This document shows, in pieces, positions 19,044 to 28,961 of a DNA stretch of 48,549 nucleotides. The notes beneath the pieces are model-generated. The model was given only the letters and a program-made list of their open reading frames with translations. It made no database searches and was not told where the DNA came from. The first letter of the stretch is position 1. Each line of letters begins with the position of its first letter. The position numbers were made by a program, and so were the translations under genes. The DNA comes from Acidobacteriota bacterium (GTDB lineage Bacteria; Acidobacteriota; Terriglobia; Bryobacterales; UBA6623), in assembly GCA_027592785.1 (NCBI GenBank), contig JAQCLD010000024.1, positions 1-48,549 on the forward strand, written 5' to 3'.

Positions 19044-19058
19044 CTGCGCACCGCGCAG
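19044..19058. terminator. Small hairpin between convergent genes
   Basis: CTGCGC-ACC-GCGCAG makes a 6-bp stem with a 3-nt loop in the 25-nt gap between the convergent nuclease-family gene and pckA. There is no T-tract on either side, so termination is only a possibility. Confidence 0.25.
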
Positions 19059-19065
19059 GGGCAGC

Positions 19066-20652
<1,587 letters not shown>

Positions 20653-20675
20653 CGTTAGCTTCCAATCCCCTTCCT

Positions 20676-21092
20676 CTAACGTTTGCTCGACGCGCCGAGC
20701 AAACGCATGTGCTCGACCATCAGGCATCGGTCCATCACTACTTCAATGCCGCTCTGCTGCAACAGGTGCGCCGATTCAGCATCCTGGATGCCTTCTTGCA
20801 TCCAGACTAACTTGGCCCCGGATCGAAGCGCGGGGTCCACGAGATCGTGGACGAACTCCGCCCGCCGAAACACGTCAATTATATCGACGGATTCGACTAT
20901 GTCGGCAAGACTGGCGAAAGATTGCTGTCCGAGAGCCTCGGTAATATTCGGGTTGACGGGCAAAATCTTGTATCCAGACTCCTGCAGGTATCGAGCCACG
21001 CCGTTACTCGCCCGCCAGGGCTTATCGGACAGCCCGACGACGGCGACTGTTCGGGCCTGGCTTAGAATCCGTGCGACTTTTTCGTCGTTCAT
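20676..21092 (-). CDS. CoA-binding (Rossmann-fold) domain protein
   Basis: The 138-residue product is a single CoA_binding_2-type domain like E. coli YccU. It has 'VAVVGLSDKPWRASNGVARYL' as nucleotide-binding loop, 'ILPVNPN', 'DIIDVFRRAEFV' and 'LVWMQEGI', with a C-terminal 'DRCLMVEH'. It binds CoA in characterised members; the physiological role is unclear. Its first 71 nt overlap the 3' end of rluB in another frame; no later Met start would keep the nucleotide-binding strand, so the overlap looks genuine. Confidence 0.88.
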   Translation of the reverse strand: MNDEKVARILSQARTVAVVGLSDKPWRASNGVARYLQESGYKILPVNPNITEALGQQSFASLADIVESVDIIDVFRRAEFVHDLVDPALRSGAKLVWMQEGIQDAESAHLLQQSGIEVVMDRCLMVEHMRLLGASSKR

Positions 21093-21819
21093 TTAGGGGC
21101 TTCTCCGGCGGCGCAGCGAGCACTCGCTCGATTTCTCTTGGCGTCAGGGGCCTGAAGTCGCCAGAGGCCAGTTTACCGAGCGAAAGGGGTCCAACTCTCG
21201 TTCGCCTTAGCTTCTCGACGAGCACCCCAAAGCGCAGGAACATCTTGCGAATCTGACGATTGCGCCCTTCGGTGAGCACGACTTCGTACCAGGGGTTGGC
21301 GGCAGCGGTGGTGAGGCGAATCTGGGCAGGAGCGGTGCGGCGACCATCGATGTAGATGCCTTCGCGGAACTGCTCCATGGACTTGTGGTCGATCATGGCG
21401 TTGACTTTCACCAGGTAAGACTTGGGTAACTTCTCCTTGGCCGACATGACGTGATTCGCAAAATCGCCGTCGTTGGTGAGCAGGAGGAGGCCCTCGCTGG
21501 CGTAGTCGAGGCGTCCGACCGGGTACATCTTCTTTCCCAAGCGTCCGAGCAGGCTCATTACCGTCGGGCGGCCCTCGGGATCTTCCGTGGAGGTGATGTA
21601 GCCCCGGGGCTTGTTGAGCATGAAGTACAAGCGCTCAGTAGGCTCGTTGAGCAGCTGTCCGTTGACCCGGATGCGGTCCTTCGCAAAGTCCGCCTTCGAG
21701 CCGAGTTCGATGACAACGCGGTCGTTGACGCTGATGCAGCCCTGGGTGATGAGTTCTTCAGCTTTGCGACGGGAAGAAACGCCGGCCCGAGATAGAATTT
21801 TTTGTAATCGTTCTTCCAT
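21022..21819 (-). CDS. rluB: 23S rRNA pseudouridine synthase, RluB/RsuA family
   Basis: The product makes pseudouridine in ribosomal RNA, most likely position 2605 of 23S rRNA if a true RluB; RsuA/RluE-type specificity cannot be excluded. The 265-residue product has an N-terminal S4 domain (ERLQKILSRAGVSSRRKAEELI type), the catalytic-Asp motif GRLDYASEGLLLLTND and the family's EGRNRQIRKM. The C-terminal 25 residues are very basic (RRKSRT...RRRR), probably RNA-contacting, and this tail is the part that overlaps the CoA-binding gene. It lies directly after scpA-scpB, a common bacterial gene order. Confidence 0.92.
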   Translation of the reverse strand: MEERLQKILSRAGVSSRRKAEELITQGCISVNDRVVIELGSKADFAKDRIRVNGQLLNEPTERLYFMLNKPRGYITSTEDPEGRPTVMSLLGRLGKKMYPVGRLDYASEGLLLLTNDGDFANHVMSAKEKLPKSYLVKVNAMIDHKSMEQFREGIYIDGRRTAPAQIRLTTAAANPWYEVVLTEGRNRQIRKMFLRFGVLVEKLRRTRVGPLSLGKLASGDFRPLTPREIERVLAAPPEKPLNERRKSRTDSKPGPNSRRRRAVR

Positions 21820-21843
21820 GAGACCGCCCAGCGCGGATTCGTT

Positions 21844-22590
21844 CTACTCTTGCTCGCCTTCGGCCCCGTCAGCCTGATCGACGAACTCCGCCTCATCTGC
21901 ATCGGCGCTCTGCGCTTCGTCAACACCGGGGAGGTTCGGCTGCGGTTGGTCGTCGGCGTCTTCGCCGAGTGCGGCACGGCTCAATTCTTCCAGTTCTTTC
22001 AGGTTGGGCAATTCCGCTAGATTGTCCAGTCCGAACTGAACCAGGAAATCGCGGGTCGTCTTGTACTGCATCGGCTTGCCGACGACTTTCTTGCGGCCGG
22101 CGGTGGCGACGAGCTTGTGCTTGAGCAGAGTATGCACGACACCTCCCGCGTTGACGCCGCGGATCGCCTGAATCTCGGGGAGCGTGATCGGCTGCTTGTA
22201 TGCGATCACGGAAAGCGTTTCGAGGGCCGGTAGGGAGAGCCTCACCTTCGACTGCAGTGACTTAACGAAACCCCGAACAACGTCATGATGTTCCGCCTTG
22301 GTGAACATCTTGCACCCGCCGGCGACTTGCCGAATCTCGACGCCTCGGGCCGGATTCTTGTAGGACTCGATCAGCTTGACGATATCGGCCTGTACGACGT
22401 CGAGAGGCAAACCGAGACCCTCGGAGATCTGTTGGGCCTGCAAGGGCTCCTCGGCAACATACACGACGGCCTCGATCAGGGCCAATCGTGCTGCCTCATC
22501 GGGCAGCGTCCCCGGCAGGGCGGCTTGTTGAGCGCCCTGTTCCGCGCCGGTTTCCTCAGCGGACATCAATTCGCTTACTTCTTCGTTCAT
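21844..22590 (-). CDS. scpB: Segregation and condensation protein B
   Basis: ScpB is a kleisin-associated winged-helix protein that joins SMC and ScpA in the bacterial condensin. The 248-residue product contains two winged-helix domains (LALIEAVVYVAEEPL; LETLSVIAYKQPITLPEIQAIRGVN) and an acidic, poorly ordered C-terminal 50 residues that may be lineage-specific. ATG 22590 was chosen over upstream frame extension because it starts just before the acidic N-terminal tail and leaves a 19-nt gap to scpA. No smc gene is in the window. Confidence 0.94.
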   Translation of the reverse strand: MNEEVSELMSAEETGAEQGAQQAALPGTLPDEAARLALIEAVVYVAEEPLQAQQISEGLGLPLDVVQADIVKLIESYKNPARGVEIRQVAGGCKMFTKAEHHDVVRGFVKSLQSKVRLSLPALETLSVIAYKQPITLPEIQAIRGVNAGGVVHTLLKHKLVATAGRKKVVGKPMQYKTTRDFLVQFGLDNLAELPNLKELEELSRAALGEDADDQPQPNLPGVDEAQSADADEAEFVDQADGAEGEQE

Positions 22591-22609
22591 CGCAATAAAA
22601 TGGGCGGTG

Positions 22610-23518
22610 CTACCGGTATTCGGAGTCCGCGGAGGTGAGCGGTCCGCCTTCACTAAAAACAGCGTCAAACATCTTGTGCTTGCGCATTTCGATCGCCCCA
22701 AACAGTTCCGATTGCCGCAAGGCAACGGCCTGTAACTTAACGAGCTCCAGTACGGCCAAAAAAGTCGCCACTAGGGCGCGCACACCCGGCTGCCGCTCGA
22801 AGACTTCGAGCAGGTTGACCGGACGGTCTTCGCTCATCAGCATATTCTTGATGAACTCGATCCTGCTGGCCACGGAGACCTCTTCGTCTGGGACGTCATA
22901 AACCGGCCGCGTCTTGAATCGCTCCAACACCTGTTCGAAGGTTTTGACGAGATCGAAGACGTCGGCGGCCACTCCGGCCGGTTCGTCGTCGAGGAAGGCT
23001 TTAGCCTGCGGGTTGGACCAGACATTCTCTTCAAACAGGCGCTTCTCACGCAGCATTTGGGCAGCCTGAACGTATTTCTCGTGATCAAGCAGTTGGCGGA
23101 CGAGTTCGTCGCGCGGATCCTCCTGCTCGTCTTCCGGGATCGTCGGATCCTTGGGCAAGAGAGTCTTGGACTTGATCAAGATCAAGGTAGACGCCATGAA
23201 GACAAACTCGCCGCCCAAATCGATATTCAAGTTCTGGGCTTGTTTGAGATAGCCCAGATACTGGCTTGTGATCTGGTGAATCGGGATGTCGTAGATGTTG
23301 ATCTTATGCTTCCGGATCAGATCCAGCAGCAGATCCAGGGGCCCCTCATACTGCGGAAGATCAATCGCGAATCCACCCGGCCTGGACTCATCCCCCGAAG
23401 AATCGTCCGAATCGGAGTCTAGTACCTCTTCGGCAACCGCACGTTCATTGGCGACCGCCAGCTCCGATTCCTGGGCCTTGTCGGGCTCCGCAGAACCATT
23501 CGGGAGTTCTTCGCTCAC
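22610..23518 (-). CDS. scpA: Segregation and condensation protein A (kleisin)
   Basis: ScpA bridges the SMC heads in chromosome segregation. The 302-residue product has an acidic, probably disordered N-terminal extension of about 48 residues before the canonical kleisin start 'LPQYEGPLDLLLDLIRKHKI', then 'FVFMASTLILIKSKTLLP', and a C-terminal winged helix (VATFLAVLELVKLQAVAL). The start is GTG 23518. It has no Shine-Dalgarno sequence but has TAGATT 8 nt upstream on its strand, and a terminator hairpin separates it from the preceding gene. It heads a five-gene minus-strand run down to pckA. Confidence 0.94.
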   Translation of the reverse strand: MSEELPNGSAEPDKAQESELAVANERAVAEEVLDSDSDDSSGDESRPGGFAIDLPQYEGPLDLLLDLIRKHKINIYDIPIHQITSQYLGYLKQAQNLNIDLGGEFVFMASTLILIKSKTLLPKDPTIPEDEQEDPRDELVRQLLDHEKYVQAAQMLREKRLFEENVWSNPQAKAFLDDEPAGVAADVFDLVKTFEQVLERFKTRPVYDVPDEEVSVASRIEFIKNMLMSEDRPVNLLEVFERQPGVRALVATFLAVLELVKLQAVALRQSELFGAIEMRKHKMFDAVFSEGGPLTSADSEYR

Positions 23519-23526
23519 GGGGTCTC

Positions 23527-23532
23527 AATCTA
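23527..23532 (-). promoter_or_regulatory. -10-like hexamer before scpA
   Basis: On the minus strand TAGATT (four of six consensus bases) ends 8 nt before GTG 23518, downstream of a terminator. It would give a leaderless or nearly leaderless scpA transcript. Confidence 0.35.
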
Positions 23533-23536
23533 GGCC

Positions 23537-23576
23537 TAAAACGGCGGCGCCCGGCGCATTCGCCCGGGCACCGCCG
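23537..23576 (-). terminator. Rho-independent terminator between the small membrane protein gene and scpA
   Basis: CGGCGG-C-GCCCGG (23542-23554) pairs with CCGGGC-A-CCGCCG (23564-23576), a 13-position stem with one mismatch. Read on the minus strand it is followed by TTTTAGG. It therefore ends minus-strand transcription coming from the 23681-24055 gene. Confidence 0.65.
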
Positions 23577-23680
23577 AACAAGGCTGTAACCGACTACTCT
23601 ACCATGCGCACTAGTTGGGGTTGCCCTCCCGGCGGGGGCTAAAACGGCTTGGGGCGGCCGCGATGGGCTGGCGAGAGGCG

Positions 23681-24055
23681 TTAGAGTTGGCGGTCGATTC
23701 CGCCGATCTTGGACCCTTGCGGCTCCACGCGAGCGCTGGAAGGCGGACGCTTTGGGGCGCCCGTAGCTAAGGCAAGTTCATCCAACGAGGTTTTCTCCTC
23801 GGAGGAACGTCGCCGATCCTGAATCGTCTGGAGGCGGGCAGCTACCTCCGCCGGGATCGCTCTGGCGTTGCCGGCAGCGGCGGGCCCTTGGCTGCTGAAC
23901 ATGCCTTCGAAGCCAACCAGGGCTGAAACCTCCGCGATGCGGAATCCGATCCAAAAGAAGATCAGCGCACCGAATACGCAGGCCGCGACGAGGGATGTCG
24001 CGCCCAGTGCGAGTTCCCACAAGGGTCGCTCAAGTAATGCGGCTAACGCGGTCAT
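23681..24055 (-). CDS. Small membrane protein of unknown function
   Basis: The 124-residue product has one clear transmembrane helix (LALGATSLVAACVFGALIFF, about residues 16-35) near the N-terminus. A Gly/Ala-rich linker and a hydrophilic tail with a short helical, Arg/Glu-rich stretch (ARLQTIQDRRRSSEEK) follow. I do not recognise a family. ATG 24055 was chosen because GGAAGG lies about 9 nt upstream; ATG 24076 (MEGRLLL) is in frame and possible. It stands alone, followed by a terminator. Confidence 0.55.
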   Translation of the reverse strand: MTALAALLERPLWELALGATSLVAACVFGALIFFWIGFRIAEVSALVGFEGMFSSQGPAAAGNARAIPAEVAARLQTIQDRRRSSEEKTSLDELALATGAPKRPPSSARVEPQGSKIGGIDRQL

Positions 24056-24211
24056 TAAGAGGAGCCTTCCTTCCATACCTTGACGGGCGACGCGCCGGAT
24101 CACAATAGGACTGTCGTACCACTATGCTGGGTGAAACACCCTAGGAGGCAGACAGGGGGCCCAACGAGCCGTTAGCATACGAACTAGCAATCCGGCGCCC
24201 CTCGGCCCTGG

Positions 24212-24916
24212 ATGCGGGCCGTGACTGCCGCTCTCATTATCCCCGCCCTCAACGAGGCCCGAGCGCTGCGGCAGGTGCTGGAAGAGATTCCCCGCGGGGT
24301 CTTCGGCGAGATTATCGTCGTCGACAACGGCTCGACAGACGACACGGCCAAAGTCGCCAGGAGCGCCGGCGCCAAAGTGGTGGTTGAGCACCGCCGTGGT
24401 TACGGCTCAGCGTGCCTGGCGGGAATCTCGGCCTTACCGCCAGAAGCGGACGTCGTCGTTTTCATGGATGCGGACGGAAGCGATCTGCCAAGCGACGCAG
24501 ACGCCTTGATCGAACCGATTGCTCAAGACGTGGCGGATTTGGTGATTGGCTCCCGCGAACTCGGCGCCGCGGTGACCGGGTCCCTTTCTCCGCACCAGAG
24601 ACTAGGAAACAGGTTGGCGGTGTGGTTAGTCTCGCTGCTATATGGGCACAAGTACACCGATCTAGGACCATTCCGCGCCATTCGGCGGTCTGGACTCGAT
24701 CGCCTAGGAATGCGCGACAAGAATTTCGGTTGGACGATCGAAATGCAAATCAAAGCAGTCCAAAAAGGTCTCCGAATCACCGAGGCGCCGGTCGCCTACC
24801 GGAGGAGACAGGCTGGACAAAGCAAGATCTCGGGAAGCTTGCTCGGCAGTGCGGCGGCCGGCGCTAAGATCTTGTGGACCGTGGCCAAGTATGCGATCCC
24901 GGGCGACCCGACTTGA
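24212..24916 (+). CDS. GT2 glycosyltransferase, polyprenyl-phosphate type
   Basis: The 234-residue product is a GT-A fold family-2 glycosyltransferase: ALIIPALNEARAL, VVDNGSTDDT, FMDADGSD (DxD-type metal site) and DLGPFRAIRRS, then 'FGWTIEMQIKA'. This order matches the dolichol-phosphate mannose/glucose synthase-like branch, which transfers a sugar to a polyprenyl phosphate carrier. No obvious transmembrane helices follow, so it is probably peripheral at the inner membrane. Start ATG 24212; no ribosome site is evident and GTG 24221 is an alternative. Confidence 0.85.
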   Translation: MRAVTAALIIPALNEARALRQVLEEIPRGVFGEIIVVDNGSTDDTAKVARSAGAKVVVEHRRGYGSACLAGISALPPEADVVVFMDADGSDLPSDADALIEPIAQDVADLVIGSRELGAAVTGSLSPHQRLGNRLAVWLVSLLYGHKYTDLGPFRAIRRSGLDRLGMRDKNFGWTIEMQIKAVQKGLRITEAPVAYRRRQAGQSKISGSLLGSAAAGAKILWTVAKYAIPGDPT

Positions 24917-24953
24917 CGCCCCCGGGCGCGACTCCCACAATCAAGGAAACGTG

Positions 24954-25352
24954 ATGAGACTTGCCCTGCTCCTACTTCTGTCTTCCACCCTTCTGCTGTC
25001 GCAGGATGAGAGCGCCAAGATCCGCCCAGGGGAAAGCGGCGATACGCAGGCCAAGGTGTTGGGCAATATCCCGACCGGCGTCCTCGATGTTGAGAAGCTG
25101 AGCGGCACGATCAGCAAGATCGACCTCAAGGCCCGGACCATTTCAGTTCATACCAAGAAGAGTTCGCCGGACTTAGTGCTGACCTTCTCTCAGCCCGAAG
25201 GCCGAGAGCAGATCAAGATGTCCAAGAAAGCCGAGAAGAAGCTGGGCAAAAAGCGTTTGCGCCTCGACGAAGTAGAAATGGGGTCCGCGGTGCAGGTTCG
25301 CTACTACCCGGCGCTAGCTCAGATCATGGAACTGACCGTCGACGCGAAGTAA
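24954..25352 (+). CDS. Small secreted protein of unknown function
   Basis: The 132-residue product has a clear signal peptide (LALLLLLSSTLLLSQ) and a beta-rich mature part of about 110 residues (LSGTISKIDLKARTISVHTK ... VQVRYYPALAQIMELTV). This resembles the repeated small beta-barrel domain of exported proteins annotated as DUF5666-like, but I cannot be sure. The Lys-rich SKKAEKKLGKKRLRLD segment sits in the middle. AAGGAA (24943-24948) precedes GTG 24951 and ATG 24954; ATG was taken. The stop is just before a hairpin shared with the convergent DUF2203 gene. Confidence 0.6.
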   Translation: MRLALLLLLSSTLLLSQDESAKIRPGESGDTQAKVLGNIPTGVLDVEKLSGTISKIDLKARTISVHTKKSSPDLVLTFSQPEGREQIKMSKKAEKKLGKKRLRLDEVEMGSAVQVRYYPALAQIMELTVDAK

Positions 25353-25363
25353 ACCAACGCGAA

Positions 25364-25385
25364 GCGACCGCTCTAGTTCGGTCGC
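25364..25385. terminator. Hairpin between convergent genes
   Basis: GCGACCG and CGGTCGC form a 7-bp stem around an 8-nt loop that contains the stop codon of the minus-strand DUF2203 gene. No T-tract follows on either strand. Confidence 0.25.
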
Positions 25386-25810
25386 GCGCTGGCGCGGGGG
25401 CCGAATTCGCCAGTGATGGGCTTGCGTCCGTTGAAGCCCTCATCCACTCCATGCCAGTGCTCGATCTTGGATTCGCCTAACTTCCAGCAAAGCAGGACCT
25501 CGCGGCCGCCAAAGATCGCGGGGAAGTCAATCAGGCCGACCTCAATGTCTTTAATCAGGACGCCAGCCGCTTGTATCTCTTCAATGGCCTGCTGGACGAC
25601 GCCTTCAGCACGCCGTTTTAGGTTCTTGCGCTGTGAGTAATCGGCGGGATCGATTTCCACGCCTCCCAGGTAAGTGATTCGCGAGACGACTCGCTCTAGG
25701 GCACCCTCATGGCCGGCGGCCTCGCTGTGAGCCTCCACGGCACTTTGGAGCAGGCGCTCAATGCGCGGAAGCAGTTCCTCGGCTTCTTGCAGTGTAAAAA
25801 ATCGCGGCAT
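25373..25810 (-). CDS. DUF2203 family protein
   Basis: The 145-residue product matches DUF2203 by its pattern: an N-terminal 'FTLQEAEELLPRIERLL' helix, a middle 'GVLIKDIEVGLIDFPAIFGGREVLLCWKLGE' and a C-terminal 'IEHWHGVDEGFNGRKPI'. The last is the family's most recognisable feature. Function is unknown; it is probably cytoplasmic. It lies 46 nt downstream of fabG on the same strand and may be transcribed with fabD-fabG. Confidence 0.85.
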   Translation of the reverse strand: MPRFFTLQEAEELLPRIERLLQSAVEAHSEAAGHEGALERVVSRITYLGGVEIDPADYSQRKNLKRRAEGVVQQAIEEIQAAGVLIKDIEVGLIDFPAIFGGREVLLCWKLGESKIEHWHGVDEGFNGRKPITGEFGPRASARPN

Positions 25811-25856
25811 CTAGAGTTCGGAATCCAGCACTATGGCCAGAGTATATCAGCGGGTT

Positions 25857-26591
25857 TCAGGCGTACATGCCGCCGTTGACGCTGAGCGTGTGGCCGGTGA
25901 TGTATCCAGCCTCATCGGCAGCGAGAAAGCAAACTGCGTGGGCTATGTCGCTTGGGGCGCCAATCTTGCCGAGGGGGATCTTGCTGGTTATGGCCGCACG
26001 GGCGTCTTCCGTCAAGGCTTGGGTCATCGCCGTCTCGATAAACCCTGGCGCGACTGCATTCACGGTGATGTTTCTCGACCCGAGTTCCTGCGAGAGGGAC
26101 TTGGTGAGACCAATCAATCCGGCCTTGGAAGAAACGTAGTTAGCTTGCCCCGGGTTGCCGGAGAGTCCCACGACGGACGAGATGTTGATGATGCGGCCCC
26201 AGCGCTGCTTCATCATTCCGCGCATCACCGCCTGGATGCAGCGGAAGGCTCCGGTGAGATTAGTATCTAAGACTTCCGACCAAGCCTCAGGGGACATCCG
26301 CATGGAGAGCCCGTCCTTGGTGATGCCCGCGTTGTTCACCAGGATCTCAACCGGCCCAAAGGCCTTTTCCGCCTCGGCGAAAGCGTTCTTGACCGACTCG
26401 GCGGAAGTCACGTCGAGGGCCACTGCGAGGGCTTCCCCGCCCGCTGACTGGATGTCGCTAACGAGTTCGCTAAGTTTCTCCGCGCTGCGGGCTCCAACGA
26501 CGACGCGCGCGCCAGCCCGCGCCAGACTCAAAGCGCACTCGCGCCCAATTCCCTGGCTAGCTCCGGTGACGAATGCGACTCGACCTTTCAT
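25857..26591 (-). CDS. fabG: 3-oxoacyl-[acyl-carrier-protein] reductase
   Basis: FabG is the NADPH-dependent reductase of fatty-acid elongation. The 244-residue SDR product has TGASQGIGR (9-17), NNAGITKDGL, the catalytic Ser-Tyr-Lys set in 'NISSVVG...YVSSKAG' and the C-terminal 'GYITGHTLSVNGGMYA' typical of FabG. The start codon overlaps the fabD stop (TAATG), so fabD and fabG are co-translated; no acpP or fabF is next to them, which is unusual for this cluster. Confidence 0.92.
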   Translation of the reverse strand: MKGRVAFVTGASQGIGRECALSLARAGARVVVGARSAEKLSELVSDIQSAGGEALAVALDVTSAESVKNAFAEAEKAFGPVEILVNNAGITKDGLSMRMSPEAWSEVLDTNLTGAFRCIQAVMRGMMKQRWGRIINISSVVGLSGNPGQANYVSSKAGLIGLTKSLSQELGSRNITVNAVAPGFIETAMTQALTEDARAAITSKIPLGKIGAPSDIAHAVCFLAADEAGYITGHTLSVNGGMYA

Positions 26592-27511
26592 TACGACAGT
26601 TTCTCCAAACCCGCTAAGTCTCCCACAGCCGACCCTTCTAGGGCACGATCGATGCTGCGCAGCAGGCCGGTCAACACTCTGCCAGGGCCAACCTCAAGGA
26701 AGGAGTCGACGCCTTCGGCCGCTAGGCGGCGAATCGATTGCTCCCACAAAACCGGGTTGGGAACTTGGCGTTTTAGACCTTCGCGGGCTGCAGCGCCCGT
26801 CAAGACAATCGCGGCCGAAACGTTGTTGACGAGCGGCGTTCTTAGATCTTCGAAGCGGATCGCGTCTAGTTCGGGCGCCAAGCGGTCACGGGCGGGTCCC
26901 ATCAAGGAACAGTGGAACGGCGCGCTGACCTGCAGCAGAACAGCCTTCTTGGCCCCTGCGGCAACGGCAATATCGACGGCGCGCTGAACGGCCGCGGCGT
27001 GTCCGGCGATGACGATCTGGCCTGGCGAGTTGATGTTCGCCGGACTCACCACTTCGCCTTGGGCGGCCTGTTCGCAAATCTCGGCTACGCTCTGTGGCTC
27101 CATACCAAGAATCGCGGCCATCGCCCCAACCCCTGCTGGAACCGCCTCTTGCATGAAACGTCCGCGTTTGCGTACGAGTTGGACAGCGTCACGGAAGGAG
27201 ATCGCGCCGGCCGCGACCAGAGCGGAATACTCGCCTAGGCTGTGACCCGCGACGAAATCGGGTTCGAGCCCTTTCTCGCGAACCGCAGCGAGCGTCGCAA
27301 TCGAGCAGGTGAGGATGGCCGGCTGGGTGTTCTCGGTCAACCGCAGATCTTCGTCGGGACCCTCGAAGCAAAGTTTCGACAGGCTAAAGCCCAGCGCGTC
27401 GTCCGCCTCTTCGAAAATCGCCCGAGCTGCGGGGACTGATTCAGCCAGGTCAGCGCCCATGCCGGCCTTCTGCGAGCCTTGCCCAGGAAATAGAAACGCG
27501 GTTTTTGCCAT
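26591..27511 (-). CDS. fabD: Malonyl-CoA:ACP transacylase
   Basis: FabD moves malonyl from CoA to acyl carrier protein. The 306-residue product has FPGQGSQKAGMG (8-19), the nucleophile motif GHSLGEYSALVAAG (Ser near 94), the malonyl-binding Arg in 'VRKRGRFMQ' and the 'SAPFHCSLM' His segment. It is coupled to fabG by a one-base stop/start overlap. The gene is divergent from the M20 amidohydrolase with 79 nt between them. Confidence 0.94.
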   Translation of the reverse strand: MAKTAFLFPGQGSQKAGMGADLAESVPAARAIFEEADDALGFSLSKLCFEGPDEDLRLTENTQPAILTCSIATLAAVREKGLEPDFVAGHSLGEYSALVAAGAISFRDAVQLVRKRGRFMQEAVPAGVGAMAAILGMEPQSVAEICEQAAQGEVVSPANINSPGQIVIAGHAAAVQRAVDIAVAAGAKKAVLLQVSAPFHCSLMGPARDRLAPELDAIRFEDLRTPLVNNVSAAIVLTGAAAREGLKRQVPNPVLWEQSIRRLAAEGVDSFLEVGPGRVLTGLLRSIDRALEGSAVGDLAGLEKLS

Positions 27512-27550
27512 GGAACCAACACGCTAGCCGGTTTGGCAGGAACCTCGCAA

Positions 27551-27584
27551 TAGAATGCCAGCGGTGGGCGCTGGCTGTTAAGAT
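27551..27584 (+). promoter_or_regulatory. Two -10-like hexamers and a hairpin before the M20 gene
   Basis: TAGAAT (27551-27556) and TAAGAT (27579-27584) both resemble a -10 on the plus strand. Between them lies a perfect 7-bp hairpin, GCCAGCG/CGCTGGC (27557-27563, 27569-27575). Use of the second hexamer would make the mRNA start at or just before ATG 27591; use of the first would give a short leader containing the hairpin. The sequence does not decide. Confidence 0.35.
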
Positions 27585-27590
27585 GCCGCC

Positions 27591-28880
27591 ATGCGTTGGA
27601 TGCTGCCGCTTTCACTGTTGTTCGCTGGACTCGCTTCGGGCCAAGGGATCGAGCCCTCGGGATCGGAACTGGACCGGCTGGAACAGCTGTACGTTTACCT
27701 GCATCGCAGCCCGGAGCTCTCCTTTCATGAAGCTGAGACGGCCGGGAAGCTCATCTCGGAGTTGCGGCCGCTCGGCTTTGAGATCACCTCGCCGATCGGC
27801 GGCACCGGGTTTGCCGCAATGCTGAAAAACGGGGATGGCCCAACCGTCTTGATTCGCACCGATCTGGACGCACTGCCGGTGCGGGAGCAAACGGGGCGGG
27901 AGTACGCCAGCACGGTGAAGACCACGAATGATGCGGGCGCCGAAGTCAGCGTCATGCATGCCTGCGGACACGACGTGCATATGGCCACCTTCGTCGGCGT
28001 AGCCCGAGCGCTGGCAGACGTGAAAGACCAATGGAAGGGCACGCTGCTGCTGATTGGGCAGCCCGCCGAAGAGCGCGGCGCGGGAGCCCGGGCGATGCTC
28101 GCCGACGGCCTCTTCGCGCGAACGGCGGAACCGGATTACGCCTTGGCGCTGCATTCTTCGCCGGAATTGCCGACAGGTCAAATTGGCTACACCTCCGGAT
28201 TCGCCCTGGCCAACGTGGATTCCGTCGACATCACGATCCGCGGCGTCGGTGGGCACGGCGCCTACCCACAGGCGACAAAGGATCCGGTGGTCATCGCCGC
28301 CTACGTCATCACCGCGCTGCAGACCATCGTCAGCCGGGAGACAAATCCTCTCGACTCCGTGGTGGTGACGGTTGGATCGATTCACGGCGGCACGAAACAC
28401 AACATCATCGGCGACGAGGTCAAACTACAGTTGACCGTCAGAAGCTACCAGGACGACATCCGCCGGCGGACGCTCGACTCGATTAGCAGAATCACTCTAC
28501 AGACCGCCCGAGCGCTTGGCGTGCCGGCTGATCGAGAACCGGTCGTCTCGGTTGCTGAAGAAGAGTACACGCCGTCGGTATACAACGATCCGCAGTTGAT
28601 CGACCGGCTGGTACCGGTATGGAATCAAGCATTCGGGCCAGAGAATGTCGTCGAAACGCCGCCGGTGATGGCTGGCGAAGACTTCAGCAGATATGGACGG
28701 ACGGATGCCGATATTCCCGCCGCGATCTTTTGGCTGGGGACAGTGGATCCGGAGCGAGCGCAGTCCGGCGAGCCCTTGCCGTCGCTGCATTCGCCGTTCT
28801 TCAAGCCCGAGCCCAGAGAGGCCATCCGCACCGGCGTTCGAGCGATGACGGCCGCCGCGTTGGAGTTGCTGGGTCGCTGA
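27591..28880 (+). CDS. Exported M20-family amidohydrolase
   Basis: The 429-residue product has a signal peptide (MLPLSLLFAGLASGQ, cut near residue 18) and the M20D amidohydrolase layout. It has 'LHRSPELSFHE', the metal and acid-base residues of HACGHDVHMA and PAEERGAGA, 'RGVGGHGAYPQ' in the lid domain and 'MAGEDFSRYG' near the end. Such enzymes hydrolyse N-acyl amino acids or small amides; this one is predicted to act in the periplasm. The substrate is unknown. ATG 27591 lacks a Shine-Dalgarno sequence. Confidence 0.9.
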   Translation: MRWMLPLSLLFAGLASGQGIEPSGSELDRLEQLYVYLHRSPELSFHEAETAGKLISELRPLGFEITSPIGGTGFAAMLKNGDGPTVLIRTDLDALPVREQTGREYASTVKTTNDAGAEVSVMHACGHDVHMATFVGVARALADVKDQWKGTLLLIGQPAEERGAGARAMLADGLFARTAEPDYALALHSSPELPTGQIGYTSGFALANVDSVDITIRGVGGHGAYPQATKDPVVIAAYVITALQTIVSRETNPLDSVVVTVGSIHGGTKHNIIGDEVKLQLTVRSYQDDIRRRTLDSISRITLQTARALGVPADREPVVSVAEEEYTPSVYNDPQLIDRLVPVWNQAFGPENVVETPPVMAGEDFSRYGRTDADIPAAIFWLGTVDPERAQSGEPLPSLHSPFFKPEPREAIRTGVRAMTAAALELLGR

Positions 28881-28925
28881 ACCGCTGGAAAGCTTGACAC
28901 GCTCCGCGATACTAGGAGCAGAGAG

Positions 28926-28951
28926 CCCGCCGGCCGGCAGGGTCCGTTTTT
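28926..28951 (+). terminator. Probable terminator after the M20 gene
   Basis: CCCGCC and GGCAGGG pair with one bulged A around a GGCC loop, followed after four bases by TTTTT. It lies 45 nt after the M20 stop. Confidence 0.5.
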
Positions 28952-28961
28952 CACCTGACAT

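Noticed and set aside
28893..28898. Perfect TTGACA as a -35 box
   Set aside because: No -10 lies at 15-19 nt, and the hexamer falls just after the M20 stop and before a terminator.
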